Of a DNA stretch of 64,000 bases, positions 37,308-45,279 are shown piece after piece. The notes beneath the pieces are model-generated. The model was not told the DNA's origin and did not search any database. It worked only from the letters and a program-made list of their open reading frames with translations. The stretch's first letter is position 1. Each line of letters starts with the position of its first letter. The DNA lies in the NCBI RefSeq assembly GCF_002834145.1, contig NZ_PHNT01000001.1:62001-126000 (forward strand). The letters are read 5' to 3'. The DNA comes from Roseovarius salinarum (GTDB taxonomy: Bacteria; Pseudomonadota; Alphaproteobacteria; Rhodobacterales; Rhodobacteraceae). The translations under genes and the position numbers were made by a program.

Positions 37308-37850
37308 TCAATCGAGCTCCGGGAACACGTCGGCGCCGCGCGGGCGGTCCTGCTGGCTGCGCGACAGCGGCTTGCCCGCCGGCTTGCCCTGCGCCGTGCC
37401 GTCCAGCAGCAGCGTGACGATCATCTCGTCGAGCACCCAGCGCCCGCCGCTCCCGCGCGCACGGTCCTCGGTCTGATGGTCCAGCCAGCGGCGGAGCTGC
37501 CGGTGGTCGGCCGTCTCGAGCGGCGCGTCCGGCACCGCGAGGTAGAAGCCCGAGTTCACGCGCAGGCAGATGTTGTCGAGCAACCGGCAGATGCCGGTGA
37601 ACGACTCCGGGATTTCCCACTTCGCGAGGTAGTTGAAGCGACCGGGATCCCCGTTGAGAAAGGCGCGCAACGCCGTGCCGAGGTCGATGCATTGTTGGGC
37701 CATTGCCCAGCCCAGAACCGTTTCGGGATGGCAACCCCAGTCATAGCGGCGCACGACGGCGCGCAGCATCCCGGGCTCGGCCGCCTTGACCGCGGCAAGA
37801 TGGTCCTCGGCCGTGTCCGCCCCCCAGTCGATACCGTGCAGATCCCGCAT
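37308..37850 (-). CDS. Conserved hypothetical protein, DUF4274-like
   Basis: 180 residues, soluble, no signal peptide. The core YDWGCHPETVLGWAMAQQCI followed by DLGTALRAFLNGDPGRFNYL resembles the DUF4274 domain (the C-D/I-L-G-T-A-L-x-x-F pattern). The C terminus (about 150-180) is Arg/Pro-rich and probably flexible. Function unknown. Convergent with the sulfotransferase gene, 9 bases apart at the stops. Confidence 0.65.
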   Translation of the reverse strand: MRDLHGIDWGADTAEDHLAAVKAAEPGMLRAVVRRYDWGCHPETVLGWAMAQQCIDLGTALRAFLNGDPGRFNYLAKWEIPESFTGICRLLDNICLRVNSGFYLAVPDAPLETADHRQLRRWLDHQTEDRARGSGGRWVLDEMIVTLLLDGTAQGKPAGKPLSRSQQDRPRGADVFPELD

Positions 37851-37931
37851 TCCGACCCTCGATCAATGTCCCTAAACTCTGCGATACAGCCTGAGACCGC
37901 AAATCGCGAAGAGTTGGGAGGCATTGTGACC

Positions 37932-38636
37932 ATGTTGCGACGGACCCTTCTTTGGGCAGCCTGCCTGTGTTCCGTGTTGCCCGCGGCAACGCGCGCCGAG
38001 CCGGCGGTGCGGCCGGCCGATTACGCGGCGCTGGCCGTCGAGCTCGACGCGCGGATCGGTTTCGAGGCGCTGCCCCGGCGGGCCGAGCCGGGGTGGAACC
38101 TGGACACGCGCGTGCGGGCGGGGCGCGCGTGGCTGGGCGAACGGTTCGCCGGGCAGCCGCTGAACGAAGCGGACGGTTTCGACCGCGTATCCGGCCGCCC
38201 GGATGCCCCGCTGCGGCCGGTGGCGGGGGCAGCCGGTGAAAACCTTTCGATCGCCTTTCACCGCGGCTTCGGCTCGAACGCGCTGTTCCCGCTCGGACCG
38301 GCACGTTTCCCGGCGCGGGAGGCCCGCGGCGAAGGCGCCGTCGCCATCCTGTTCGACCAGTCCCAGCGCGCCGTGGGGCTGAAGGTGCACAGCGATTATG
38401 CCGACCCGCTGGGCGGGCGCGACGCCCGGCCCGGCGCTGTCGAATTCATCCTGTTCACGCGGCAGGGCGCGCGCATTGCCCGCATCAGCCGCCCGCTGCG
38501 CACCGGGGTCACCGCGATCGGGCTGCGGCGCGCGGGCGGGGTGCCCGACATCGCCGGGGTGCTGATCCTCAACTCCGACCCTGGCGGCATCGCCATCGAC
38601 GACGTCCTCTACCGGACGGCGCCGCTGGCCGGCTGA
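37932..38636 (+). CDS. Exported protein of unknown function
   Basis: 234 residues with a signal peptide (LLWAACLCSVLPAATRAEP). The mature chain ends in a beta-rich domain (GAVEFILFTRQGARIARISR, then a block ending IAIDDVLYRT) similar in style to extracellular lectin-like or PEP-CTERM-type beta sandwiches, but no anchor or family is recognised. GGGAGG at 37916-37921 fits ATG 37932 or the in-frame GTG at 37926. Divergent from the DUF4274-like gene. Confidence 0.65.
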   Translation: MLRRTLLWAACLCSVLPAATRAEPAVRPADYAALAVELDARIGFEALPRRAEPGWNLDTRVRAGRAWLGERFAGQPLNEADGFDRVSGRPDAPLRPVAGAAGENLSIAFHRGFGSNALFPLGPARFPAREARGEGAVAILFDQSQRAVGLKVHSDYADPLGGRDARPGAVEFILFTRQGARIARISRPLRTGVTAIGLRRAGGVPDIAGVLILNSDPGGIAIDDVLYRTAPLAG

Positions 38637-38689
38637 CCGTCACGGGATTTTTCATGGCCCGTCCGGTCCGCCCGGGCTATCGTGACGTC

Positions 38690-39127
38690 ATGCTGACCCG
38701 GATTCTCGACGCGCTGAAAAGGCCAAGTCCCGCCCCCCTGCCCGAGCCGGACGAACGTCTGGCCCTTGGCGCGCTGATGGTTCGCGTCGCCAAGTCCGAC
38801 AGCGACTACCAGCTGGCCGAGATCAGCCGCATCGACCGGCTGCTGTCGCGGCTCTACGCTCTGGGCCCGGTCGAAGCGGCCAAGATGCGCGCCACCTGCG
38901 AAAAGCTCGACCGCGCCGCGCCCGACACCGCGCATTTCGCGCATCTGATCCGCGAATCCGTCAGCTTCGAGGCCCGCGTCGATGCACTGGAGGCGTTGTG
39001 GGAGGTCACGCTCGCCGACGGCGTGCGCGACGAGGCAGAGTTGAGCGTGATGCACGCCGCACAGGAGGCGCTCGGCCTTTCGGAAACCGACAGCGCCGCC
39101 GCCCGCACGCGGGCGGAATCGGGCTGA
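38690..39127 (+). CDS. TerB-family protein (copy 1)
   Basis: 145-residue soluble helical protein. The TerB/tellurite-resistance-like fold is indicated by ALGALMVRVAKSDSDYQLAE with the acidic metal-binding pattern (KSDSDY), then EISRIDRLLSRLYAL, and the repeat ALWEVTLADGVRDEAE. Related to the next gene, which suggests tandem duplication. The role of such stand-alone TerB proteins is unknown. Confidence 0.82.
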   Translation: MLTRILDALKRPSPAPLPEPDERLALGALMVRVAKSDSDYQLAEISRIDRLLSRLYALGPVEAAKMRATCEKLDRAAPDTAHFAHLIRESVSFEARVDALEALWEVTLADGVRDEAELSVMHAAQEALGLSETDSAAARTRAESG

Positions 39128-39177
39128 GGCGAACTCCGGCGTTGGCCCCGCCGCCCCGAAGGCATATATCGGGAGTC

Positions 39178-39618
39178 ATGTTCGCGGATTTCTTGCAGAA
39201 ACTGGTGCAGCCAACGCCCGAGCCCCTGGACGAGGCCGACGCGCGGCTGGCCCTGATCGCCCTTCTGGTGCGCGTGGCCCGCTCCGACGGGGATTACGCA
39301 CCCGAGGAAATCGACCGGATCGACCGGATCGCCGCCACCCGCTTCGGGTTGTCGCCCTTCGAGGCCGGAAAGCTGCGCAGCGAGGCCGAGCAGCTCGAAT
39401 CGGAGGCGCCGGACACCGTGAGGTTCACCCGCGCGATCAAGGACGCCGTGCCCTACGACGACCGCCTGGCCGTGATCGAGGCGCTCTGGCAGGTCGTGAT
39501 GGCCGATGGCCGGCGCGACCATGCCGAGGATTCGCTGCTGCGGCTGACGTCGAACCTTCTGGGCGTCAGCGACCGCGACAGCGCGCTCGCCCGACAACGG
39601 GTGGCGCCCGATACATGA
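39178..39618 (+). CDS. TerB-family protein (copy 2)
   Basis: 146 residues, paralogue of the preceding gene. It has ALIALLVRVARSDGDYAPEE, EIDRIDRIAATRFGL and ALWQVVMADGRRDHAED; the RSDGDY and MADGRRD loops are the conserved acidic sites. It overlaps the next gene by four bases (ATGA), which ties its translation to the PhnD-like protein. Confidence 0.85.
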   Translation: MFADFLQKLVQPTPEPLDEADARLALIALLVRVARSDGDYAPEEIDRIDRIAATRFGLSPFEAGKLRSEAEQLESEAPDTVRFTRAIKDAVPYDDRLAVIEALWQVVMADGRRDHAEDSLLRLTSNLLGVSDRDSALARQRVAPDT

Positions 39619-40349
39619 TCGCCAGCCTGCCGATGTACGACCGCCCCGAGACGGCGGCGGCCAACGACCGGCTGTGGCGGGGCATTCGCAGCGCGCTGGG
39701 GGACGGCCCGGTTGCCCTGACCCGCGCTGCGGACCCGTGGGAGGTCTGGCAGCATCCGGACCTTCTGGTTTCTCAAACCTGCGGCTACCCCTACCGCGCG
39801 CGGTTGCACGGGAAGGTGGCGCTTGTCGGCGCCCCCGTGCTGGATCTTCCGGGGTGCCCTGCGGGGCACTACTACAGCGTGCTGGTGGCGCGGGCCGATG
39901 ACCCGCGCGCCGACCCGGCCGATTTCGCGGCGGCGGGGCTGGCCTACAACGAGGCGCTGTCGCAAAGCGGCTGGGCCGCGCCCCAGAACATGGCCCGCGC
40001 GCACGGCTACGCCTTCACGCCCGGCCCCTGCACGGGGTCGCACCGCGCCTCGGCGCAGGCGGTCGCCGAAGGTGGGGCCGACATCGCCGCGCTTGACGCG
40101 CTGAGCTGGCGGCTGATGCGCCGGCACGATGCCTTTGCGGCCGCGCTCCGGGTGGTCGCGCACACGCCGCCCACCCCGGCGCTGCCCTATATCGCCGGCC
40201 CGGCGCAGGATCCCGCCGTGATCCTCGCCGCCCTCGACCGGGCCGTCACGGCGCTGCCGGCCGAGGATCGCGACACGCTTGGGCTGAGGGGTGTCATGCC
40301 TCTGCCCGCCACGCGTTATACGGCCATCCCGAATCCGCCGCCGCCCTGA
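39615..40349 (+). CDS. PhnD/SsuA/transferrin-like binding-fold protein without signal peptide
   Basis: 244 residues starting MIASLPMYDRPETAAANDRLW. The PhnD-type periplasmic-binding fold is suggested by DLLVSQTCGYPYR, the SVLVARADDPRADPADFAAA domain crossover and SHRASAQAVAEGGADIAALDAL. Members near phosphonate transporters are exported, but this one has no signal peptide and no phosphonate genes near it, so it may be cytosolic with another ligand. It overlaps the TerB copy 2 stop by four bases. Confidence 0.78.
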   Translation: MIASLPMYDRPETAAANDRLWRGIRSALGDGPVALTRAADPWEVWQHPDLLVSQTCGYPYRARLHGKVALVGAPVLDLPGCPAGHYYSVLVARADDPRADPADFAAAGLAYNEALSQSGWAAPQNMARAHGYAFTPGPCTGSHRASAQAVAEGGADIAALDALSWRLMRRHDAFAAALRVVAHTPPTPALPYIAGPAQDPAVILAALDRAVTALPAEDRDTLGLRGVMPLPATRYTAIPNPPPP

Positions 40350-40485
40350 CCGAACGCCGCCGAATCGGGCCGGGCCGCCGCCGCATCGGACGCGAATCCG
40401 ACATCGGTGCCGTTTTGCGAGTTGCATTGTGCCAGATTTTCCGTCCTATTGTCGGGAGCCGTCCGAAAGCCAACGGGATGCCGCC

Positions 40486-41262
40486 TTGACCGAAACGACG
40501 CCCGTCATCGAGATCCGCAACCTGCACAAGGCCTTTGGCGCGCTCGAGGTGATCAAGGGGGTCGACATTACCGCGCGCAAGGGCGACGTCGTCTCGCTCA
40601 TCGGCTCCTCGGGGTCCGGCAAGTCCACCATCCTGCGCTGCGCCAACCTGCTCGAGGACAGCCAGCAGGGCGACATCGTCTTCAAGGGTGAACCGGTCAA
40701 GTGGAAGGGCGAGGGCCTGAACCGCCACCCCGCCGATCCCCGCCAGGTGCTGCGCATCCGCACGAACCTGTCGATGGTTTTCCAGCAATTCAATCTGTGG
40801 GCGCACATGACGATCCTGCAGAATGTCATGGAAGCGCCGGTGAGCGTGCTGGGCCGCGACCGCGCCGAGGCCGAGGCGGCCGCGCACGGCTACCTCGAAA
40901 AGGTGGGTATCGCGGACAAGCACGACGTTTACCCGGCGCAGCTTTCGGGGGGGCAGCAGCAGCGCGCGGCGATCGCCCGTGCGCTGTGCATGGAACCCGA
41001 GGCGCTGCTGTTCGACGAGCCGACCTCGGCGCTCGACCCGGAACTCGAACAGGAGGTGGTCCGCGTGATCAAGGATCTCGCCGCCGAGGGGCGGACGATG
41101 ATGATCGTCACCCACGACATGAAGATGGCCGGGGACGTCAGCGACCACGTCGTGTTCCTGCACCAGGGCCTGATCGAGGAAGAGGGGCCGCCGGACACCG
41201 TGTTGGGCGCGCCCAAGTCGGAGCGGCTGCAGCAATTCCTGAGTTCAACGATGGCCGCCTGA
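40486..41262 (+). CDS. Polar amino acid/amine ABC transporter ATP-binding protein
   Basis: 258 residues from a TTG start at 40486; no ATG or GTG lies in frame near the expected N terminus. Walker A is GSSGSGKST, the Q loop FQQFNLWAHMTILQNV, the signature LSGGQQQR, Walker B LLFDEPTSALDPE and the switch His in VTHDM. Closest in type to HisP/GlnQ/octopine-permease ATPases. It leads a four-gene uptake operon. Confidence 0.92.
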   Translation: MTETTPVIEIRNLHKAFGALEVIKGVDITARKGDVVSLIGSSGSGKSTILRCANLLEDSQQGDIVFKGEPVKWKGEGLNRHPADPRQVLRIRTNLSMVFQQFNLWAHMTILQNVMEAPVSVLGRDRAEAEAAAHGYLEKVGIADKHDVYPAQLSGGQQQRAAIARALCMEPEALLFDEPTSALDPELEQEVVRVIKDLAAEGRTMMIVTHDMKMAGDVSDHVVFLHQGLIEEEGPPDTVLGAPKSERLQQFLSSTMAA

Positions 41263-41292
41263 GACAACACACCAACCAAGAGGGAGAAAACC

Positions 41293-42009
41293 ATGAAGAA
41301 AGTGATTGCGACCGCTGCCGTCATGGCGTTCGGCGCCGGCATGGCCTGGGCGCAGGACGTTGTGCGCCTCGGCACCGAGGGCGCCTATCCGCCGTGGAAC
41401 TTCATCAACGACGCCGGCGAGATCGACGGCTTCGAGCGCGAGCTCGGCGACGAGCTTTGCGAGCGCGCCGAGCTGGACTGCACGTGGGTCACCAACGACT
41501 GGGATTCGATCATCCCCAACCTGGTGTCGGGCAACTACGATGCGATCATCGCGGGCATGTCCATCACCGAGGAAAGGGACAAGGTGATCGACTTCACCCA
41601 GAACTACACGCCGCCCGATCCGTCGGCCTATGTCGCGCTTTCCAAGGGCATCGACCTTGAAAACGCCGTGATCGCCGCGCAGGCGGCCACGATCCAGGCC
41701 GGGTTCGTCGCGGACAAGGGCTGGACGCTGGTCGAATACGCCACACCCGAGGAAACCATCGCCGCGGTGCGCAACGGAGAGGCCGACGCGGTGCTGGCCG
41801 ACAAGTCATATCTCGCGCCGATCGCGGCGGAAGAGGCTGACCTCGTGATGCTCGACCGCGAGGAGGCGATCGGGGGCGGCGTCGGCATGGGCTTCCGCGA
41901 ATCCGACGAGGAACTGCGCAAGACCTTCGACGCGGCGATTCAGTCGATGAAGGACGACGGCAGCCTCAACGAAATGATCAAGAAGTGGGAGGTCGCCTCG
42001 ACCTTCTGA
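41293..42009 (+). CDS. ABC transporter periplasmic substrate-binding protein (family 3)
   Basis: 238 residues with a signal peptide (MKKVIATAAVMAFGAGMAWA). The family 3 solute-binding fold starts VVRLGTEGAYPPWNFINDAG and contains IAGMSITEERDKVIDFTQNY, the signature of HisJ/ArgT/octopine-type proteins. Ligand probably a cationic amino acid, opine or related amine, judged by type and by the amine-catabolic genes downstream. A strong palindrome follows the stop. Confidence 0.92.
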   Translation: MKKVIATAAVMAFGAGMAWAQDVVRLGTEGAYPPWNFINDAGEIDGFERELGDELCERAELDCTWVTNDWDSIIPNLVSGNYDAIIAGMSITEERDKVIDFTQNYTPPDPSAYVALSKGIDLENAVIAAQAATIQAGFVADKGWTLVEYATPEETIAAVRNGEADAVLADKSYLAPIAAEEADLVMLDREEAIGGGVGMGFRESDEELRKTFDAAIQSMKDDGSLNEMIKKWEVASTF

Positions 42010-42015
42010 CGATCC

Positions 42016-42978
42016 TTGCCGATCCGGCAGGGCGGGCGCCGGCGCCCGCCCTGCACGTCCGGGCCACGGCCCCGCGAACGTGGAGACAGGGCGATCTTTT
42101 CCTTCTGCACAGATCCCAGCACGCTAGACACGGCCCGGTGGTTCGCCTGCTACCTGACCACGGGCAAGCACGCGAATTTCTACATCTCGTTCGGCACGGT
42201 GCTTCTGCTGCTGGCGATTACCGCGCCGACGGCTCTGGCCTTCGGCTTCGGGGGGGCCGCGGCGGCACGTTCGCGTTTCCTGCCGCTGAGTTGGCTGGGC
42301 AAGATCTACATCGCGATCGTCCGCGGGGTTCCGGACATCGCCTTTTTCCTGTTCTTCGTCATCGCGCTCGACCAGGCGTTCGAGTGGGTGCGCCACCAGG
42401 TGCTGTGCCCCGGCTGGGACGAACCCATCCGGCAGGGAAACGATTTCATTGTCTGCCCCGAGGCGAAATTGCCGCTGGGCAACGCGCCGCAGTGGGTGCA
42501 TGAAACCTATGGTTTCTTCGTCGCGGTGCTGACCTTTGCGATCGTGTTCGGGGCGTTTGCCGCCAACGTGCTTTACGGGGCGATGCGCGCGGTTCCGCGC
42601 GCCCAGCTGGAGACGGCCGAAGCCTACGGCATGTCGCGGCGGCAGATCTTCTGGCGCATCCTGGTTCCGCAGATGTGGGTCTATGCCCTGCCGGGGCTGT
42701 CGAACCTATGGATGGTGCTGATCAAGGCCACGCCCCTGCTGTTCCTGCTGGGGGTGGAGGATATCGTCTACTGGGCGCGGGACCTTGGCGGCACGGCCAA
42801 CCCGCGCTTCACCGACTATCCGCACGGCGACTGGCGGGTGTGGTATTTCCTTGCCCTTCTGGTCTTCTACCTGGGCTTCACGCGGGTCTCCGAGATCTTC
42901 CTGGAACGGCTGATGCAGCGATTCACCCACGGGCAGGCGTTTTCCGGCACGGGCACCGGACAGGCAGGGATGCGATGA
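42016..42978 (+). CDS. ABC transporter permease 1 (HisM/octopine type), start uncertain
   Basis: At most 320 residues. Membrane segments start at about YISFGTVLLLLAITAPTALAF, and the EAA loop is LETAEAYGMSRRQIFWRILVPQ. The 5' end is odd: TTG 42016 is the only usual start codon, but the 26 residues after it are Arg/Pro-rich and their first half is encoded by a perfect palindrome. Homologues as I know them begin close to FSFCTDPSTL, which here would need ATC at 42094, 8 bases after GGAG. The stop overlaps the next gene by four bases. Confidence 0.88.
   Translation: MPIRQGGRRRPPCTSGPRPRERGDRAIFSFCTDPSTLDTARWFACYLTTGKHANFYISFGTVLLLLAITAPTALAFGFGGAAAARSRFLPLSWLGKIYIAIVRGVPDIAFFLFFVIALDQAFEWVRHQVLCPGWDEPIRQGNDFIVCPEAKLPLGNAPQWVHETYGFFVAVLTFAIVFGAFAANVLYGAMRAVPRAQLETAEAYGMSRRQIFWRILVPQMWVYALPGLSNLWMVLIKATPLLFLLGVEDIVYWARDLGGTANPRFTDYPHGDWRVWYFLALLVFYLGFTRVSEIFLERLMQRFTHGQAFSGTGTGQAGMR
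42027..42054. repeat. Perfect 14-base inverted repeat between binding-protein and permease genes
   Basis: GCAGGGCGGGCGCC (42027-42040) is followed directly by its reverse complement (42041-42054). In RNA it would form a very stable hairpin 18 bases after the binding-protein stop. Such hairpins protect the upstream binding-protein mRNA and lower downstream expression in ABC operons (as in malE-malF); that role is inferred here. Confidence 0.75.
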
Positions 42979-43781
42979 GCTGCTGGCAGACGGTGCAGGA
43001 CTACGCGCTGCGATCGCTCGGAATGGGCGAACGCCTGCTGCCCCGCGAGAACTTCACGCTGTGCGAACAGTTCACGCTGATCGGCTCGGGGCTGATCTGG
43101 AACGTCTATTTCGGGACGCTGGCGCTGCTGGCGGGGTTCTTCCTGGCCACCGCGGTGGCCGTCGGCAAGGGCGCGCGCAACCGGCTGGTCCGGAAGCTGT
43201 CGGAGTGGTTCATCTTCGTATTCCGCGGCTCACCGCTTTTCATCCAGTTCTTCTTCGCCTACTTCCTGTTTCTCAGCCTGAAGAAGCACTACGCGTTTTT
43301 CGATCCCTTCACCTCGGCCTGGCTGGGCGCGCTGATCGTGCTGTTCCTGAACACCTCGGCCTACTCGGGCGAAATCTTCCACGGTGCCCTGCGCGCGATC
43401 CCGCGCGGCGACATCGAGGCGGCGGATGCCTACGGTTTCTCCGGCTGGCCGCGGTTCCGGCGGATCGTGTGGCCGACGATGCTGCGGCTGGCATGGCCGG
43501 CCTACACGAACGAGGCGATCTTCATGTTCCACGCCACCACGCTGGTGTTCTTCAGCGGCTTCCCGGCCTGGCAGCAGAAGGGGGACGCCCTGTACTATGC
43601 CAGCTATTTCGCGGACAAGACGTTCAACCCCTTCGTGCCCTACCCCATCCTCGCGGGGTATTTCATCCTTCTCACCCTCGCGGTGCTGGCGATCTTCGGG
43701 TACATCAACCGTCGCCTGAACCGTCACATGCCGCAGGCCGCCCGGCGCGGGATACGCTTCCGGCCCAACCTGATCCGCTGA
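42975..43781 (+). CDS. ABC transporter permease 2 (HisQ/octopine type)
   Basis: 268 residues. The core begins SGLIWNVYFGTLALLAGFFLA, has RGSPLFIQFFFAYFLFLSL, and the EAA loop GDIEAADAYGFSGWPRFRRIVWP marks it as a family 3 polar amino acid permease. It pairs with permease 1 and is translationally coupled to it (ATGA overlap). It ends the transport operon before a weak terminator. Confidence 0.92.
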   Translation: MSCWQTVQDYALRSLGMGERLLPRENFTLCEQFTLIGSGLIWNVYFGTLALLAGFFLATAVAVGKGARNRLVRKLSEWFIFVFRGSPLFIQFFFAYFLFLSLKKHYAFFDPFTSAWLGALIVLFLNTSAYSGEIFHGALRAIPRGDIEAADAYGFSGWPRFRRIVWPTMLRLAWPAYTNEAIFMFHATTLVFFSGFPAWQQKGDALYYASYFADKTFNPFVPYPILAGYFILLTLAVLAIFGYINRRLNRHMPQAARRGIRFRPNLIR

Positions 43782-43786
43782 GGCAG

Positions 43787-43807
43787 GTCGGTGGCCCGAC
43801 ATTTTTT
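43787..43807 (+). terminator. Weak intrinsic terminator after the ABC operon
   Basis: GTCGG (43787-43791) and CCGAC (43796-43800) form a 5-base stem with a TGGC loop, followed by A and six T. It runs into the TTTGATCAAA palindrome upstream of the next gene. Confidence 0.45.
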
Positions 43808-43814
43808 GATCAAA
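43805..43814. promoter_or_regulatory. Candidate operator, palindrome TTTGATCAAA (copy 1)
   Basis: The 10-base perfect palindrome TTTGATCAAA ends five bases before ATG 43820 of the first glutamine-synthetase-like gene. The same core occurs at 45256-45267. The regulator is not identified; no regulator gene is in the cluster. Confidence 0.5.
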
Positions 43815-43819
43815 TCCGG

Positions 43820-45193
43820 ATGACAACCGGGCAACGCATGCCTAGGCTGTGCGCCGACCCAACCGCCGCCGTGACCATGGACCTGCACGATCATACCACC
43901 TTCCGCGTTGCCGCGAGCGACCTCAACGGCCAGATGCGCGGCAAGCGCGTGCCCGGCAGCTACGCGGCGAAGCTCGACGCCGGCGCGGTTCGGATGCCGC
44001 TATCGGCCCTCAACGTCGACATCCACGGCGCCGACATCGCGGATAGCCCGCTGGTGTTCGAGTCCGGGGATGCCGATGGCGTGCTGCGCCCGACCGGCCG
44101 CGGGCCGGTGCCGATGCCCTGGCTGGATGGCGCGCAGCCGCTCGTGCCCATGACCATGTACACCGATGATGGCGCGCCGTTCGATGGCGACCCGCGCCAC
44201 GCGCTGGAGTCGGTGCTCGCCCGCTACGCCGCGCGGGGCTGGCGCGTCGTCGCCGCGACCGAGCTGGAGTTCACCCTCGTCGACGACAGCGGCGACCGGC
44301 TTGCCCACCCGCGCGACCCGCGCCACGGCCGACGCCTGGAGGCGCCCGAGATCCTGTCCTGCACCCAGCTCGACACCTTCGACGCCTTTCTCGACGCGCT
44401 CTACGAGGGCTGCGCGGCCATGGGCATCGCGGCACAGACGGCCATCTGCGAATCCGGCGTGGGCCAGTTCGAGATCACGCTGCATCACCAGGACGCGCTG
44501 CGCGCCGCCGACGACACCTGGCTGTTCAAGGCGCTGATCAAGGGGCTGGCGCGCCGGCACGGGCTGGCCGCCACCTTCATGGCCAAGCCCTTTGCCGAGG
44601 ACGCGGGCAACGGGCTGCACCTGCATTTCTCCGTGCTCGACGCCGACGGCGGCAACGTGTTCGACAACGGCGGGGCCGAGGGCACGCCGGTTCTGCACGC
44701 CGCGGTGGCAGGCTGCCTTGCAGCAATGCCCGCCTCCACGCTGGTCTTCGCGCCGCACGCCAACAGCTACACGCGGCTGGTTCCCGGCGCGCATGCGCCC
44801 ACGGGGGCCTGCTGGGCACATGACAACCGGACGGTGGCGGTCCGCATCCCCGGAGGCGCCCCCGTCGCCCGGCGGATCGAACACCGTGCGGCGGGGGGCG
44901 ACACCAACCCCTACCTGGTATTCTCCGCCATCCTTGGCGCTGCGATCACCGGTGTGGAGCGGGAATTGACGCCTCCGCCGCCGCTGACCGGCAACGCCTA
45001 CGCGCAAGAGATGCCGCGGCTGGCCGCCGATTGGGCGACCGCCACGGAGCGGTTCGAAACGGACGAGGCGATCGCGGATATCTTCGCGCCCGGGATGATC
45101 CGTAACCTCGTGATGACCAAGCGGCAGGAGATGCGGGTGATGGCCCGGATCCCGGCCGATGAGCACTGGAAGACCTACCTGGACACGGTATGA
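43820..45193 (+). CDS. Glutamine synthetase-like gamma-glutamyl-amine ligase (copy 1)
   Basis: Up to 457 residues. The glutamine synthetase catalytic domain shows VAATELEFTL, NGLHLHFSVLD, HANSYTRLVPGAHAP and RIEHRAAGGDTNPYL. Absence of the adenylylation loop and the length suit the PuuA/GlnA3 group that ligates glutamate to amines such as putrescine. It differs from copy 2 downstream. The start may be ATG 43820, 43838 or 43877 (MDLHDHTTFRVAASD); the last fits homologues best but 43820 is kept as the longest. If 43877 is used, the operator lies about 60 bases upstream. Confidence 0.85.
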   Translation: MTTGQRMPRLCADPTAAVTMDLHDHTTFRVAASDLNGQMRGKRVPGSYAAKLDAGAVRMPLSALNVDIHGADIADSPLVFESGDADGVLRPTGRGPVPMPWLDGAQPLVPMTMYTDDGAPFDGDPRHALESVLARYAARGWRVVAATELEFTLVDDSGDRLAHPRDPRHGRRLEAPEILSCTQLDTFDAFLDALYEGCAAMGIAAQTAICESGVGQFEITLHHQDALRAADDTWLFKALIKGLARRHGLAATFMAKPFAEDAGNGLHLHFSVLDADGGNVFDNGGAEGTPVLHAAVAGCLAAMPASTLVFAPHANSYTRLVPGAHAPTGACWAHDNRTVAVRIPGGAPVARRIEHRAAGGDTNPYLVFSAILGAAITGVERELTPPPPLTGNAYAQEMPRLAADWATATERFETDEAIADIFAPGMIRNLVMTKRQEMRVMARIPADEHWKTYLDTV

Positions 45194-45255
45194 TCCCCCC
45201 CGGAACCGCGCGCCGTCGCGGGCCTTGCCGAGGACAGGCGGCTCAGGTAGCCTGA

Positions 45256-45267
45256 ATTTGATCAAAT
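45256..45267. promoter_or_regulatory. Candidate operator, palindrome ATTTGATCAAAT (copy 2)
   Basis: A 12-base perfect palindrome 12 bases before ATG 45280 of the amidotransferase gene, sharing the TTTGATCAAA core with 43805-43814. Both are AT-rich islands in a GC-rich background, which makes chance less likely. Confidence 0.55.
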
Positions 45268-45279
45268 CATGGGGCATTC

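Noticed and set aside
43802..43815. The TTGATCAA palindromes as FNR-type sites
   Set aside because: FNR/FnrL sites need TTGAT-N4-ATCAA; here the half-sites abut without a spacer, so another regulator is more likely.
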